In this document: piece by piece, positions 13,001 through 27,235 of the stretch
How positions within the stretch are numbered: the stretch's first letter is position 1
How the letters are laid out: each line of letters starts with the position of its first letter
DNA from: Phlegmacium glaucopus
Taxonomy: Eukaryota > Basidiomycota > Agaricomycetes > Agaricales > Cortinariaceae
Direction of reading: 5' to 3'
Length of the DNA: 64,000 nt
Assembly (NCBI GenBank): GCA_015039465.1
Contig: MU130539.1
Location: 356,870-420,869, forward strand
Notes under the pieces: model-generated
What the model was told of the DNA's origin: nothing
The model's database searches: none
Seen by the model: the letters and a program-made list of their open reading frames with translations, nothing else
Position numbers and translations under genes: made by a program

Positions 13001-16000
13001 ATGTCTGAACTGTCACAGCAGCGTCGAGAAATTGAAGCCTTTTTCAACTTTTTTTCAACTTTTAATCTCGTCCGTCCAGTATCATCCGTTTCTGACCTTG
13101 CAGATGGCGTAGCCTTATTTCAAGTCCTTTCTCTCGTGTATGGTCTTTATTTACAATATCTTATGCAGTTCTCACCATTCCCCATAACAGTGATCAGAGT
13201 TATTTCCGTCAACCGGCCAGATCATCTACCCAGCCTTCAGAGAACTGGGTCTTGCGCTTTAGTTCCCTCAAACGTCTATATCGTCTCATGACACAGTACT
13301 TTGCGGATGTTCTCCAAAAACCTACCAGTAGCCTCGATGTACCCGACCTTCAGGCAATCGCAAAGGATCACAGTCTATCCGCAACCCTCACCATGTGTCG
13401 TCTCACCATCGTCATCGGAGTTCAGTGCGAAAAGAATAAGGAGTTTATTGACAAGATTCAAGTTTTGAGTGAGACAGATCAACATTATTTAATGAAGGCT
13501 ATTGAACAAGTAAATCATCCCTTCTTCTAACGCGTCCAATTCTAACTTCGACGATTCCTAGGTTATGGCGAAGATCGCAGCCGCCCCTGGTGCCCTAGAT
13601 ATCTCCGAAGCTAACATGACCGAGTGCGTCTCAAGTTATCCCCTCCTACTGCATAATTATCCTGACCGTTTGTCCCAAGAGATGATCATTATTACCGAAT
13701 CCAATCAGAGCGCAGCCAAATATTCTCAGAGAAGGAAACCCTTGAAAAGGTTTACCAAGCTCTCCTCGAAGAACACCGTGCTCTTCAGACAATCCATGAT
13801 GATGTCCTTTCTGAAAAGGAAGACGCTCAGGCGCAACTCAGGCAGCTCCGTCGCGAAGCTGACACCAGGCGGAATGAGAAAGCTGATGTCATGCTGCGTT
13901 CCGAGATGGATCGTATACGGTTAGAGCTGTGAGTACCTATCATTGGCTTGGCTCTCCTCCGTTTTCTGACTCATGAGGAGCACGTGAAGGCAGAAGAGCG
14001 AAGATAATCTTGCCATGGCGGAAACGGAGCTCGATAAGCAGACGACCCTCATTACAGATCTCACTCGTAAAGTCGATGAGCTGCAGGTCGAAGCCGATAA
14101 GGCTGCTAGACTGAAAGACCAAGTCGATGAGTGCGTATTCCTGCTTTCCTCAAGATATTGGACCAATCATAGTACAGATATCGTCATGCCGCGGATAAAC
14201 TGCAGAAAACAGAGAATGTCATGGAAAAATACAAGAAAAAGCTACAAGAAGGTGCTGATCTTCGGCAGCATGTCAAGGTAAGTACCTATCCATTATTTAT
14301 ACCAAACTATGCATCAGAAGAGGTTTCTTTTACAGGCTCTAGAGAAACAAAACGCCGATCTTGTAGACAAGAATGCCTCCATAGAAGAAGAATATCGCAA
14401 GGTAGCCGCCTTTAAGCCACTCATGGAATCTTACAAGACCCAAATCATCGACCTTGAAACGAAAAACTCTTCCAAAAATCAAGAGATTGAAAGCTTGAAT
14501 TTCGAAATGGAGCAAAATCGAACCAAGCTCAAAATCGCCCTTGCCGAGCGCACAAAGGACGCTGAGACACTCGAACTTTATCAGGAACGTGTGCGCGAGC
14601 TCGAGCTCATCTCGTCCACCAGAAGCGCTGGGTTGGGAGGCCAATTTCCACGCCATGAGAAGCAAGATTCGGGCGCTCTTTCTTCTGAGTTGAATGACGA
14701 CAATCGCGGGACAAATTCGCCTACAGACATAGATGGTGCTGATCATCATGCACAAGGCCTGGGTGGAGAATTGGATGATGCCATCGCGGGCACGACTATG
14801 ACGGATCTTAAAATCCAGGTGCGGAGGCTCGAGCGCGAGCTTGAGGCTGTAAGGAAGAACGAGGCAGATGCCAGTCGCTTGCTAGTTCTGGAGAACTTGC
14901 TGGACGACGCCAACCGGATGAAGGCGAGATATGAAAGTGACTATCTGGCGGCGCATCGAGAGAAATTAGTATTGCAGCGGGATCTGGAGGAGATCAGGAG
15001 CGGCAAATCGTTGGGTGATGGGTAGGTTCTTCTCTTACAGCTTCTGTTGAACCTCGATGATTGAAACAAAATCAAGGGCCGAAGCTGCTATTGCATTACG
15101 ACAGCGACTGAATGAGACGGTTGAACAATTTGAAACATTGCGCAAGGAACATACAGAACTGGAAGTCAAGTTTGACTCACTTAATCGCGAACTTACCATC
15201 GCCAAATCGGACCGTATGTGCTCGTTCTCTTTTGTCTTCCCAATGCATGACTGATTACGAACCCCCGGGTACAAAGTGACCCTCGTCAACAAAGACCAAC
15301 TTGACATACTGGCCAGTCTACGAGATTCCGTGAATGAAGACAAGATTGGTCTAGAAACTGACCTGGAAAGACTTCGGAAGCAGAATAAAGAGCTGAGTGA
15401 AAAGAACCGTATGCAGTTGGAGCAAGTCAACGCTTTGCTCTTGGAAAAGGTGACTCTTCAAAGTGAAGGAATCGGCCATAGAGAAAAGATGCTCCAGCGA
15501 GAGCGTGACTTTAGGTCGGTATCCTCGTCATTAATGTCATGAGCATGTCTAAATGTAATCACACAGCGACCTCCGAGCATCCATCGCAGGAAAGGACCTG
15601 CCAGAAGATATTAAGCAACGCTTGCTTTCTATGCATGAGGAAAACCTGAATTTGAAGGAATCACACAAGACGCTCATAGATAAACTGAACAAGGCAAAGC
15701 AGGTAATTGGCCTTTATTTCTCCTCATTTGTTCTTACTGACCGAGAATGTAGTTTATAAAATCTCAAGACAAACTCTTCAAAGAACAACATGCAACGAAC
15801 GTTGCTACTGTTTCTGTGAGCCTTCGTTACTCGCTAATTCCATTAATAGTTACTTGAGTACTTCCCCTAGCAAGGCAACTTTGAGGAGGCTGAAGCCAGT
15901 TTCCGTTCTCAAATCAAAATTCTCGAGGAAGAGCGGGATCGGCTGAAGGTCGGCATGACCTTAATTGGTGTCTTGTTATTTGGTCTGATATACGACTATT

Positions 16001-16266
16001 TTACAGCAAGAGATACGAGATTTGAAAGAGAGATACCGCCGTGAACAAGAACTCATGTTGAGTACTATACACAGCATCGGCATGAAAAACGCGCGACAGC
16101 ATCTCCGTGCTCCATTACGAACGGAGAAAACCAGTTTTCTGGGTATTCAACGAAATAAAGTGCGTTTGTTCTTGTAATTTATAAAACCTTACCCAAACCT
16201 TACCCTACTACTTCTCCTTAGAACCCTCACGCTGTTCAGACTGAGGTCGGAGGCCGTGGCTATTAG
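13001..16266 (+). CDS. Hook-family coiled-coil dynein adaptor (Hok1-like)
   Basis: Fourteen exons (13001-13137, 13191-13509, 13562-13623, 13680-13928, 13990-14130, 14178-14277, 14336-15021, 15077-15213, 15277-15514, 15567-15702, 15753-15815, 15871-15948, 16007-16159, 16222-16266) give 847 aa. Residues 1-150 form a HOOK domain (ADGVALFQVLSLVDQSYFRQ, NWVLRFSSLKRLYRLMTQYF). The rest is almost continuous coiled coil, including the family block DEYRHAADKLQKTENVMEKY. In filamentous fungi Hook links dynein and kinesin-3 to early endosomes. Start choice: ATG 13001 is the first in frame and follows the YME2 stop by 23 bp, so a shared transcript is possible. Confidence 0.9.
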
Positions 16267-16332
16267 TATTTAACTATATAATCAGTTACTAGTATATCTA
16301 CATTATAATTCTAATATCAAATATTACAATGA

Positions 16333-17692
<1,360 letters not shown>

Positions 17693-17839
17693 AGAACTTG
17701 TATGAAAGTATAATACATATCATTAGATCTAGGGATGGTCCAGTAATGCAAAACGCTCCAGTAGTAGTTGTCTTAGGACTGGAGGTACAAGTCGTTATTT
17801 GGGTACCGATAAATAAATACAGCTATCAATGTCAGATTA

Positions 17840-19274
17840 CTATCTGTTCCAGGAAAGCAGACTCATATCACCCAACCGTCTACAACATCTGTCAGATAGT
17901 TGCCTGGAAGCGAGGAAAGGAGATAGGCAAACCTTGGCTTGATAAGATGCCGCGCTGTGCCCAGGATGGCAAGAAGGACAAAGACGCTGGCTGCAGCAAC
18001 ATATGCCCAGCCTAAGAAAGGATTCTTTCCACCAATCCAAGAAACAGTTGAAATAACGAAAGACTTTGTTCCTTTGTAGGGAAGAACTGGAAAATCTATT
18101 CAAAGTAGAGATATCAGAAAGTAGAGAAGAAACACGAGAAAAAAAGCTCACTTAGGCCGATGGTAATCTGGTATGTGCCCTTATGCATTGTATCATCGTC
18201 GTTTCTCCCGTAGAGTTTTGTAAACGTCGGTAAACCAGCTGTGCGCATCCAGTTCTGAAATTGTTCGTCGGTGCTCAGATCTGGAGGTAAATTTTGGTTT
18301 GTGTAGTTATCAGGGAATCTCAGGTGCCAATTAGGGGGCGGAACGATTGAGGAGAGGTTTGGATAGCCGCCGGGACCAATGGGAGATGCGGCGTATTTCT
18401 TGGCTTCTCCCGGCCATGCAATACCTTTTGGGGAAAAGGCATAGGGTTGTGAAGAGTCGGATGAACCGGATGGATTCAGTAAAGTGGGAGAGGAGAAAGT
18501 ATCTTTAAAAGTCTTTAGACAAGGAAGATTGTTCAGAAGAGTAGATAAACTCAACCATTGAACAAGGAGTTAGCGATGAGACCGCACGGATAAATGGCCT
18601 TTCCATCGAGTGTGGCAAGTGGTTTGCAATCGCTCGTGTCAAGGGTGCTAGTGCTGACGAATTTGCCTTTTAGCTGATTGGAATTGAGGCTCTTCACATA
18701 GCGTCGATGGTTTTGAAAGAAATTGGTAAGCTTGTAGTAAAAGAAGACAGATGGTTCAAGGTCTGCTGGGAGATCGAATTCGACGACACATTGTTTCTTT
18801 TCGGAGACACCAACAGTGCTGTTATCGGAATTATCCAGGAAGGCATAGCGCGGGGGATTTAACGCAGTAACCTTCGAATCGGCAGCACGGAGTCGATATG
18901 AAAACTTGTTTGATGGAATGTTTGTAAATGTCGGATTTGCGGTAGACGGCGTGAGATTCTCGCAATCAGTGTAGTCAATTGATATCTCGGAGACAAGGGA
19001 CGACCCCCATATGAGTAGGCCCCCAATGGGCGCAAAAATAATGCCAATGATGAAGAGTGTTGGTAGAACTGTTTTGGGCGTAAGTATAGGCTGCCATGCT
19101 TTAAGCCTCTGTTGCTTGAATGCAGTATCTACGAGTTGTGTCAGATAATTGAGCAAAAAGGCAAGGTGATGACGACAAACTAGCAGGGCGTTTCCAGCTG
19201 CCCTTCTCCTTCTTGTTCTCTGAAGAGTCTGCAGAATCCGAGTCTTGCCTTTTCTTTCTATTGAAGAGACCCAT
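17840..19274 (-). CDS. CDC50: CDC50/LEM3-family phospholipid flippase subunit
   Basis: Five exons (19181-19274, 18556-19128, 18152-18502, 17933-18095, 17840-17879) give 406 aa. CDC50 proteins are beta subunits of P4-ATPase flippases in Golgi, endosomal and plasma membranes. Order: cytosolic Lys-rich start MGLFNRKKR; the signature RPANTAFKQQRLKAWQPIL; TM1 around TVLPTLFIIGIIFAPIGG; a large luminal domain with paired Cys and Asn-glycosylation sites; the signature VSWIGGKNPFLGWAYVAAAS; TM2 VFVLLAILGTA; and a short tail. The divergent spacing to MCMBP is only 54 bp. It is tail-to-tail with RTCA. Confidence 0.93.
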
Positions 19275-19328
19275 GACGGTTCGAAGCAAGAGCGAAATCC
19301 TGTGCTACGTTTGTATACGTAAGCAAAT
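19275..19328. promoter_or_regulatory. 54-bp divergent promoter, CDC50 / MCMBP
   Basis: This is the shortest head-to-head interval in the window: 54 bp between two start codons on opposite strands. 5' UTRs must overlap or be extremely short. Confidence 0.55.
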
Positions 19329-21175
19329 ATGCAGTCTCTCCTGGATCACCTCCCAACAAGAGTAGTAGACCTCTTTGAAAGCCAAAATGACCCAGTGCAG
19401 ATGGACCTCCAACATCCACCAGAGTCTTTCTCACTTGGCACACTAGTAACATTCAATGGAATGGTCCAGGATACTTCCATTTCACCTGAATTATATCTTG
19501 TAAACACTGAGGGCAACGACATTCTAAAGCAATGCAATGTTTTTTGGGTAGTATCTATCCCAGGACAGAGCCTATGGTCTACAACGGGGACTGAATCTGC
19601 CGACCATTTATCTGGCCATCCGTCACCACAATCGCACAAGTACCCCATCCCTCACAGACCCCATATCGGAGTCCAAGTGAAAGTACGATAGCCTTCATTG
19701 ACCCCCCCAGTGTAGCAAAGTCATCATACCCTCAGATTTACCATGAGAACCAAGGAAAAAATATCAGAGTAACCGACTTGATGTCCTTCATCGGCATATT
19801 GTCTTCAGAGTCGTATGTGCTTTGTAAAATTTGCGTCTTATATTCGACCTCACTATTTTACCTTGTAGTCTCACCACAAACCTCGATATATCTTCTCCAA
19901 TAAATGTTCCAACCCTACACGTCCTCTCTTCAAAGTCGATACCAATTACAATACTTTCGAGGGTTTTTCCAGATCCCTCACTTCTTCCTTCCATTGAAAC
20001 CCTTCGAGAAGGGTTGATAACATGGATTGCCAACGAGGCATTAGCAGGGGATCGCATCGCAGCTGAATGGATTTTACTCTGTACAATTGCTAGGGTGTAT
20101 GTCCTTGCCCATGTCCACGCCAATTCTACTCATCACTCATGTTGTTCGTAGGCATTCGAGAGTTCCTCCAATGTATCCCCTTTCATTAACAATCTCCAAT
20201 TTCCCTTCTGTTTCAAATGAGCAAACATCAACGCCGGCGCTTTTCCATGTTTTATCGCAGCTTTTACCCATGGTTTCGGTTCTCCCGCTCTCTCTAAATA
20301 TGTTAAATGATACATCCTTCTACCCCGAGTCGAAGGACGAAGATCTACATAGTGGCTGGCTGCAACATCCCAAAGGCTCTACTATCATATGCACAGAGGG
20401 AGGTGTCACTGAAGGTATCGTTGTTCAAAAAGGTATTGTTCTGTTCCGCTACATCGCCAAGCATCTGCTACAACCGATATATGAAAGGTGTCATGAATAT
20501 TCGATCGGCTCAGGAAGTGATGAAGGGACAGACATTAGAATATGTCTTCCCATTCAGTAATTACAAGTTTGAAACAGACATCTGTTTTATAATTACGACG
20601 GAAGGCAAGCAAAATACCTTTTTCGAGGCAGGTCGTTTGTTTTACGCAGATTATAAAAGCTGATAACTTTATGGTAGACCAATGTTACTGTTCCTCTCCA
20701 GCCAAGTACCTCAGCTGATATAAAGCAAAGTCTTCATAAGGATGCAGGGGATATCCGCCCCACGGATGAAATCCAAAAGTATCGACAGCTTCTAGGAGGT
20801 TCAAAGATTGGAGAGGTGACAATTGGTCCAGATCTAGCAAAGGTAAGGCCATTTGGCAACGAAAATTAAAGGTACATCTTGACAAACTTTGATAGCATAT
20901 CGAGGATGATTTTGTTCGGGAACGCGCTACTTTCAAAAACGACACTATAAAGGCTGACAAGGCATTTACCACAGAAGATCTCATACAACGGATATTTGTG
21001 ACGAGGTAAGGATGTTAAGAACTTGCACCAATAAGTACTAAGGAATCTGGCTGCATCCAGGCTAGTTGCGCTTTCTCTGCATCAAATGGAAGTTACCACT
21101 GAGAATTGGGAACACGCCAAAGCGCTCGAGAGCCAATTAAAACACAGATTAGATATCTCTTTGGTGGCTATTTGA
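19329..21175 (+). CDS. MCMBP: Mini-chromosome maintenance complex-binding protein
   Basis: Eight exons (19329-19682, 19736-19812, 19869-20096, 20152-20432, 20488-20627, 20678-20842, 20896-21005, 21061-21175) give 489 aa. MCMBP binds MCM3-7 and supports MCM assembly, unloading and sister cohesion. Matches: LGTLVTFNGMVQDT at the start, WVVSIPGQSLW, HIGVQVK joined to IYHENQGKNIRVTDLMSF, LITWIANEALAGDRIAAEWI, and the C-terminal HIEDDFVRERATF with FTTEDLIQRIFVTRLVALSL. The intron 20628-20677 requires a GC donor (GAG/GCAGGT); the neighbouring GT at 20631 would break the frame. It is tail-to-tail with RecQ. Confidence 0.88.
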
Positions 21176-21327
21176 CAATCAAAGTGTTTGTAAGGGCAAT
21201 CTGGAAGCCAAAAACAAATAGTGTTATGTACATAAGGATATTAGGTCCCGTTTATCATCAAATATGATAGATCACATCTTTAATGCAGGTTTGAATTTCG
21301 ACTTCCCTAAACCCGAGGACTGAGGTG

Positions 21328-24300
21328 TCATTTTCGAACTTGGGCCTGCGGATTTGTATTCATACCGGGAATGAAGCAGAGCTGGAGTAAATCCTGCTTC
21401 AAGGGGTTTGCTCCTGTGATCATAGAGTATAAGATCAAATAACGTCACCAAAGAGATTGGACGAACTTTAGAGAACCTGTCTTGTGCTCTATGCAGAGCT
21501 GGAGGAACTTTTGTCCATATTGATCCCACTTCTGCTGGGCAATATCAGTGGAATATGGCTCATCCATATCCAAGCCATTTATTACTTCTTTCTTGAAAGA
21601 TCGATAATCTAGGACAATTGATTGGAATAAGCTGTGGTAAGAATGATTGTGCATACCGCTAGGACAGATAGCGCTAAGGTATTGCAGCACCATATCATCG
21701 AAAACTTCCGTCTCGTCTTCAATCTGCTCTTGAGCCATGATCTAGAACAGGTGTAAAATAAAAAAGAACAATATCTCCATATCACTGACATTGGTACGAA
21801 GAGCAAGCATTTTCTTGTACAAGATTTCCGCTGATTGCTCCATAGTCGAGGATAACTCGGGATGAACGACAAAAGATGATTCCGCCCGTACTATAGCAAC
21901 ATCGGGTATATCATCTTGTAGAGGTGTATCAAACCTGTCGAAAGTGTCCAGAGAAAGTGAGTCATCGTCGTAAAGTTCGATTGGGTCATCTTCCACCGCT
22001 TTCTGTTTTCCCTTCCGAGATCGTGGAGGGGCACTGATTGATTGAGCCGTAGCCTTCCGAGGTTTCAGAGGCCTGTCAACCTTCGGATGCCAATCTAGGA
22101 CAAGTTTCTTATCCTGTGCAACAAATGCGTCGCCTGCTGAACCGATCTGATTGAAAAATGGTCAGAATTAACTGCAGCATTATAAATGTTTCTGTACATT
22201 GAGATACTCGGTGTGAAAACCTCCACCGTTCCGATGTGAGACCTTGACAAGGACCTCAAGATAAAGAAGTCGTTGCAGCATTAGCTCGAGCAGCTCTTTC
22301 GGCATTTTCGAGCAAGAACCGAAATCTGGCAACTTGTCATGCTGCTTAGCACGGATGTCAGCCAAATTGGCTCCCCTCAGAATGGAGGAAAGTTGGTTTA
22401 TAGTAATTTTCTCTTTGCGTTCCTGAACAAGGGTTTTCACCAACTCAATTATGCCTCTGGCGTGCGTTGTGACATCCTTTAAAACGGTCTGTCGATCCTC
22501 TTCACATGTATCGCAACCTTGATGACAATCTTTCCTGTTGAACTTTTCGTCAAAATGTTGTAGGAGTTGGACGCGTCTGCACTCCGAGGTATTGTCACAA
22601 TACTGATAGACGTCCCTTGCAGTACTTGATTGTCTTCGGATAGTATCGGGGGTCGCTGCTTCATCCTTCTTAATTTGCGTGAGAAGATTGTTAAGATCCT
22701 GAAACGAATAGTCTCTCGAGGCGTCAGCACGAGGATCAGCAAAAGATTTCAGTTAACATACAAAGGACGCATTCCGCAGGCTTGCCGTCACGACCAGCCC
22801 GACCGGTTTCTTGATAGTAGCTGGTACAAGGATTAGCCACGGAGAGTGAAAGAGGTGAAACCGCATACCCCGACAAAGACTTGGGCATATCATGATGAAT
22901 CACAAATCGAACTGTATGCGTCAAAGGGTTAGAAGTGGAAAAAAAGGTTAGAAAAGGAAGTTCCAACCATCTGCCTTGTCGATACCCATACCGAAAGCGA
23001 TCTACAACAAACACGACTTAGCATTCATGAGCGTAGTTCCTACATTTTTTGAAAAGAAGCACCGTCGCAACAATGACTGGAACTCTGCCAGACTGCCAAT
23101 CATGAACTACCTGGTCCTTGGTCATTGTATCCATCCCGGCGTGAAAATGGGCGGCATTCACTCCGTTTTCTCGAAATTCTGCAGCAACTTTCTCGCATCT
23201 TGCCCTTGAATTGCAATAGACAATACCTGCCTTGCCCCTATGTCTCGTGTGAATGAAGGATATTATGTCATTCAGATGGTTCTTCTTCTTCTTCTGAACT
23301 ATATACTTGAGGTTAACGCGATTGAATGATTGTGTAAACATTGCAAGATCTTTCAGTTTGAGCTGTGAGAGAATATCGGCAATCGTCCGCTGATTTGCAG
23401 TGGCAGTGAGCGCCATTATGGGTACTAATGGGAAACGTTCTCGAAGGGAGCCTAAGAATTTATACTGTAAAGGGGGACGAATAAATGTCAATCCATAAAT
23501 TAGCGACGAGAAGGAAACGTCTTACAGCTTCTCTGAAGTCTTGGCCCCAAGTCGAAATACAATGCGCCTCATCGATTACAAACCGGGCGAGGAGTTCTTT
23601 CTGATATAAATAAGAGAGTATGTCGTTGACCTTCCCGCTGTCCTTCAGCTTCTCTGGTGTAATATACCAGAGGTTGGGTTTGTCAATGTTTGTAACCAAA
23701 CGCTGCCAATCCTCTCCAAAGGTCTCCGAGTTTGATAGCAAGGCGTCAATATTCTTTCTGATTAAACTGTCCACCTGGTCCTTCATCAATGCAAGGAGAG
23801 GTGAAATAACTATAGTTACACCTCTCGTTTCGCCTGTCGTGCAGATGGCGGGCAGCTGGTAGCAAAGACTCTTTCCCCCACCAGTGGGCATAAGAACAAA
23901 GACGTCTCTGCCGCGCATGGCAGCAACAATAGCCTCCAACTGATTTTTGCGAAATGCTGTAAGACCAAAAGTTTCTCCAAGCCGCCGTTTAACCTCGGGA
24001 TAATATGGGCTCGACTCCAGAGAAGATGTTCCACTTTGCATTTCAATTGTCGGGAGTGAAGATGGACCCTCCGAGATCTCCTGGGGATCATGCATAGATA
24101 TGTCTTCCATGCCCTCCCAATAGCCATCATCACTTGCGAGGTCATTCTCTTGGTTGTTCTTGGTGGGCACATGATAGGAGAGCCCAGGTCCAATAACTAG
24201 GTCAGCTGAAGGGGCGGCTGTGACCGCGGGAGTTGCAGTTCTTGGAGGCGCTTCAGTCAAGGTGGAAGATGTCGATGGCGGGGTTGCAATGTGAGGGGCC

Positions 24301-25182
24301 TTCGACAGATTTGGTAAGGTGCTGGGTTTGAGAGGCCCGGTGTCTTGACGGTCGATTTCAAGGCCTGTTTGTGTCCTGATAATGGCATCAACACGGCTAT
24401 GGATGATCTCTCTATACTTGAAAATTAGCTAGAAAGACGAAACAAAAAATGAAGTTTGCACCTAATTTCTTCTAACAATATGATGTCTTTATCTGTATCC
24501 GCCCGACTATGATATTGAAGGCATTCATCAGCGAAAAGGTTTTTCATGTGAAGACCGTAAATTAGAAGCTTGTTGAGAGTTTCTAAGGATTTCTACTGGG
24601 GGTTAAGCAAATGAAGAAACCGTCGACTTTGTAACTGCTCACAGAAGATAGGTCGGCATATTTCCTCTCTTTCCCATTCGGACGCGGTGTAGTCTGAGCC
24701 GGCAAAGCACTGCAATTAATCTTAGAGGAAACTGGTAACAAGTTCTCTTTCTCTTCAATAGGGACCTTCCTCTGTTTTTTAGAGACGGGAGGGGATATAT
24801 CCGGAGCTATCGAGATGTCTGAGGAGTCTCGTTTAAGTGCACTACGACCAGGACTAGACGACGTGGAGTCACTCGAGACGTATACAACCTGATCATATTT
24901 TGGCTTTGGTCGAGAAGTCGAAGTAGATTTCACGCTTTGAAACCCAGGAGTACAGAAGGGTGTCAAAGCTGCCTTACGTGCTATGATATGGAAGTTTCAG
25001 CTTTGAAGTCTGGGGGGTTTGGTAAATACAAACATTGTTCACTACTGGAGGAAGTAGGAAATGACGGTTTAAATTTGGATGGCTGCAAGAGTAAGCTCAG
25101 TGGCATGGCAAAAAAGGATGGCTCTGTGCCAACTTGCCTTGACCGGGGCAGGAGTAGTAAGGGAGGCTGCCGTGTCGAACAT
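21328..25182 (-). CDS. RecQ-family DNA helicase (Sgs1/BLM-like)
   Basis: Thirteen exons (25144-25182, 25034-25082, 24643-24980, 24462-24592, 23526-24411, 23063-23464, 22968-23001, 22869-22911, 22762-22820, 22198-22712, 21790-22146, 21477-21741, 21328-21413) give 1,067 aa. The helicase core has motif 0 [14 protein letters not shown], motif [20 protein letters not shown] in [45 protein letters not shown] and [13 protein letters not shown] zinc-binding RQC segment follows, with Cys at CRR, DCHQGC and DTC. The C-terminus ([27 protein letters not shown]) looks HRDC-like. RecQ helicases resolve recombination and fork intermediates. The first two exons and the last exon are the least certain; a 48-nt intron at 22821-22868 is in frame and easily missed. 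Confidence 0.87.
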
Positions 25183-25367
25183 ACGAGTCCCTGAAGAAGT
25201 AGTACTTTGTCAAGACCAACACCCGTTCTCAATATTCAATGTCTTCGGTGGTGTGGTAAACTAACATAAAGCTCAGATATCGCTGTCACAATCGCGACGC
25301 TCACGTGATAGACGCGTCCTTGAACCACGATGTGACATTGGATCACTTGCCTCCTTCCTCCACAGCC
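25183..25367. promoter_or_regulatory. Divergent promoter, RecQ helicase / NUF2
   Basis: This is 185 bp between opposed start codons. It contains a palindromic TCACGTGA at 25301-25308, a CACGTG E-box of the kind bound by bHLH factors such as Cbf1/Pho4. Confidence 0.5.
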
Positions 25368-27130
25368 ATGGCGAAGGGTATCTTTCCCCAAATGAGTATA
25401 CCCGATATCATAAATGCACTAGCAGGCTGGGGAATTTCCGTTAGCCCAGAGCAACTCAAATCACCCAATTCAGAATTCGTCGAGGCTGTCTATTGCGCTT
25501 GCCTACAGCAGGTCACCGATCTCAGTCACGACTCTCTTCAGGATCCAGTGCAAAATGCATTGGCAGCTTCCCAGGTAGAGGATAAAGTCTGTTGAACATT
25601 GCATCTCCCATTATTGCACACTGAATTCGGATATTACCATTCCAGGAACTTTATTCGTCTCCTATGACCACCAACATTATATTGTATCATCTGTATGGGA
25701 ACTATGGACCAAATTTTTGCCCGATCTCATACATTTCATAGAATACGCTTTGCAAAAGCTGCGAGGGTTGAAGACTTCAATTCGAGAGACATTTATAGCC
25801 CAGAAAGAGAGCGTACTCTCATCCTACTCTCTGCCTTCATAAATTTCGTCAAATTCACAGAACAGTATTGTGACGCTTTTTTAAAGGATCTGAGGGACCG
25901 GTCCGATACTCTCGTCGTCCGGCGAGCGGATGTTATACTCGAATTGAATGAAATTCAAGACAAAATAGATCAGTTAAAGTGAGACTTGTCTTCCATTTCC
26001 ACACCAGCTATATAACCCGATATTGTTAGAGCCAAGATTGTTCAAGATAAACCTATCTGCGAACAACTTGAAACGGAAAACTTCGCTCTGAAAAACACTA
26101 TGTTACTCACCAAAGACGCTCAGATAAAAGCAGTCCAAGATGTGGAGCAATACAAGACCGAGAGAAACTCGCTTACGAAACGCAAGGTGTGGCTTTAGCC
26201 CGCAGGCCGATTTATAAAAGGGATTCTCACTCTAAGCGATAGGAAGCGCTCAATGGAGAACTCAAAGTTGTTGATGCAAATATCGCAAGAACTCGTTCGC
26301 GGATTGTTCAGTCTCCAGAACGGATCAAAAGGTCAATTTCTAGTATGTCTGCCAGCGCGATTGAAGAGAAGAGAGCGGTTGCAATGCATGACACAAAAGC
26401 GCGAAATCTCCAAGCAAAGATTAATGCATTACACAATATCGAAAAGGCCAGTAACTCGAATAATTCTTATTTTCCTTATTAAAACTGCGCAGGATGTCAG
26501 AGGATGTATCGAGCAACTTCAAACGATAGATACAGAGGTTCAGAATTTACAACGGTCGCAGAAAGATTTAGCCAAACAACAAAATGACTTAGAAGGAAAG
26601 GTCATCGAAAAAAACGAACTTTTGTTACGACAGCAAGTAAGCTGATCTTACGTTTCTCTAGAAAGTCGACATTCTAAAGCTGTTTAATAGCGTGTCGGTG
26701 ACCAGCTTGCGAATGCACAAGTCAAACTGGAAAGGGCACAAAAACATGCTGAGGATAAGAAGCTGGCAAGCCAGCGGACAATCGAACGCTTACAGCTTGA
26801 ATACGATGAGATGGTCGTCGAGAGAAGAGAAAATGACAAGCAGATCGAGGAAGTGCGGGATGAAGCAAACCAAGTGGAAGCTAAGGTACGCTCCCCGACT
26901 CTCAGCTATTAAATTTTCAGATGCTCATATCTTCCTAGATCAACGAACATCTTAAGAAGAGTGAGGCAGAACTGAACGAACTACTTTCAGAATACTGGAA
27001 GCTACGACATGAGACAGGTAAATTTTTATTGTCTTCGCTGCTTTACAAGCTGGAATTAAACCGTGCTCTTTGAGATGTATATATGGAAACGCTGGCAAAC
27101 AAGTTGAACATGCGTGTTATATCAGAATGA
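25368..27130 (+). CDS. NUF2: Kinetochore protein Nuf2 (NDC80 complex)
   Basis: Nine exons (25368-25586, 25646-25692, 25742-25978, 26030-26186, 26243-26446, 26493-26636, 26691-26885, 26939-27017, 27075-27130) give 445 aa, a typical Nuf2 length. Nuf2 pairs with Ndc80 at the outer kinetochore to hold microtubules. The N-terminal calponin-homology region starts FPQMSIPDIINALAGWGISV and includes RFAKAARVEDFNSRDIYSPE and RTLILLSAFINFVKF. The remainder is coiled coil, ending VYMETLANKLNMRV. The intron 26447-26492 has no usable GT donor in the required phase; a GC donor (AAG/GCCAGT) is needed to join NIEK to DVRGCIEQLQ. Confidence 0.9.
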
Positions 27131-27235
27131 GTTCATTGTCATATGTACAGAACTTGTCATCTTATTACATCTAGGTCTGCGTTAGGGGACTAGAATTTCG
27201 TGTATTTCTAGCTAATTTATTTCTACTTGTATACC

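Noticed and set aside
22821..22868. In-frame 16-residue insertion in the RecQ helicase core
   Set aside because: Bounded by GTATGC and CCAG, and removal restores the conserved [14 protein letters not shown], so it is a 48-nt intron.
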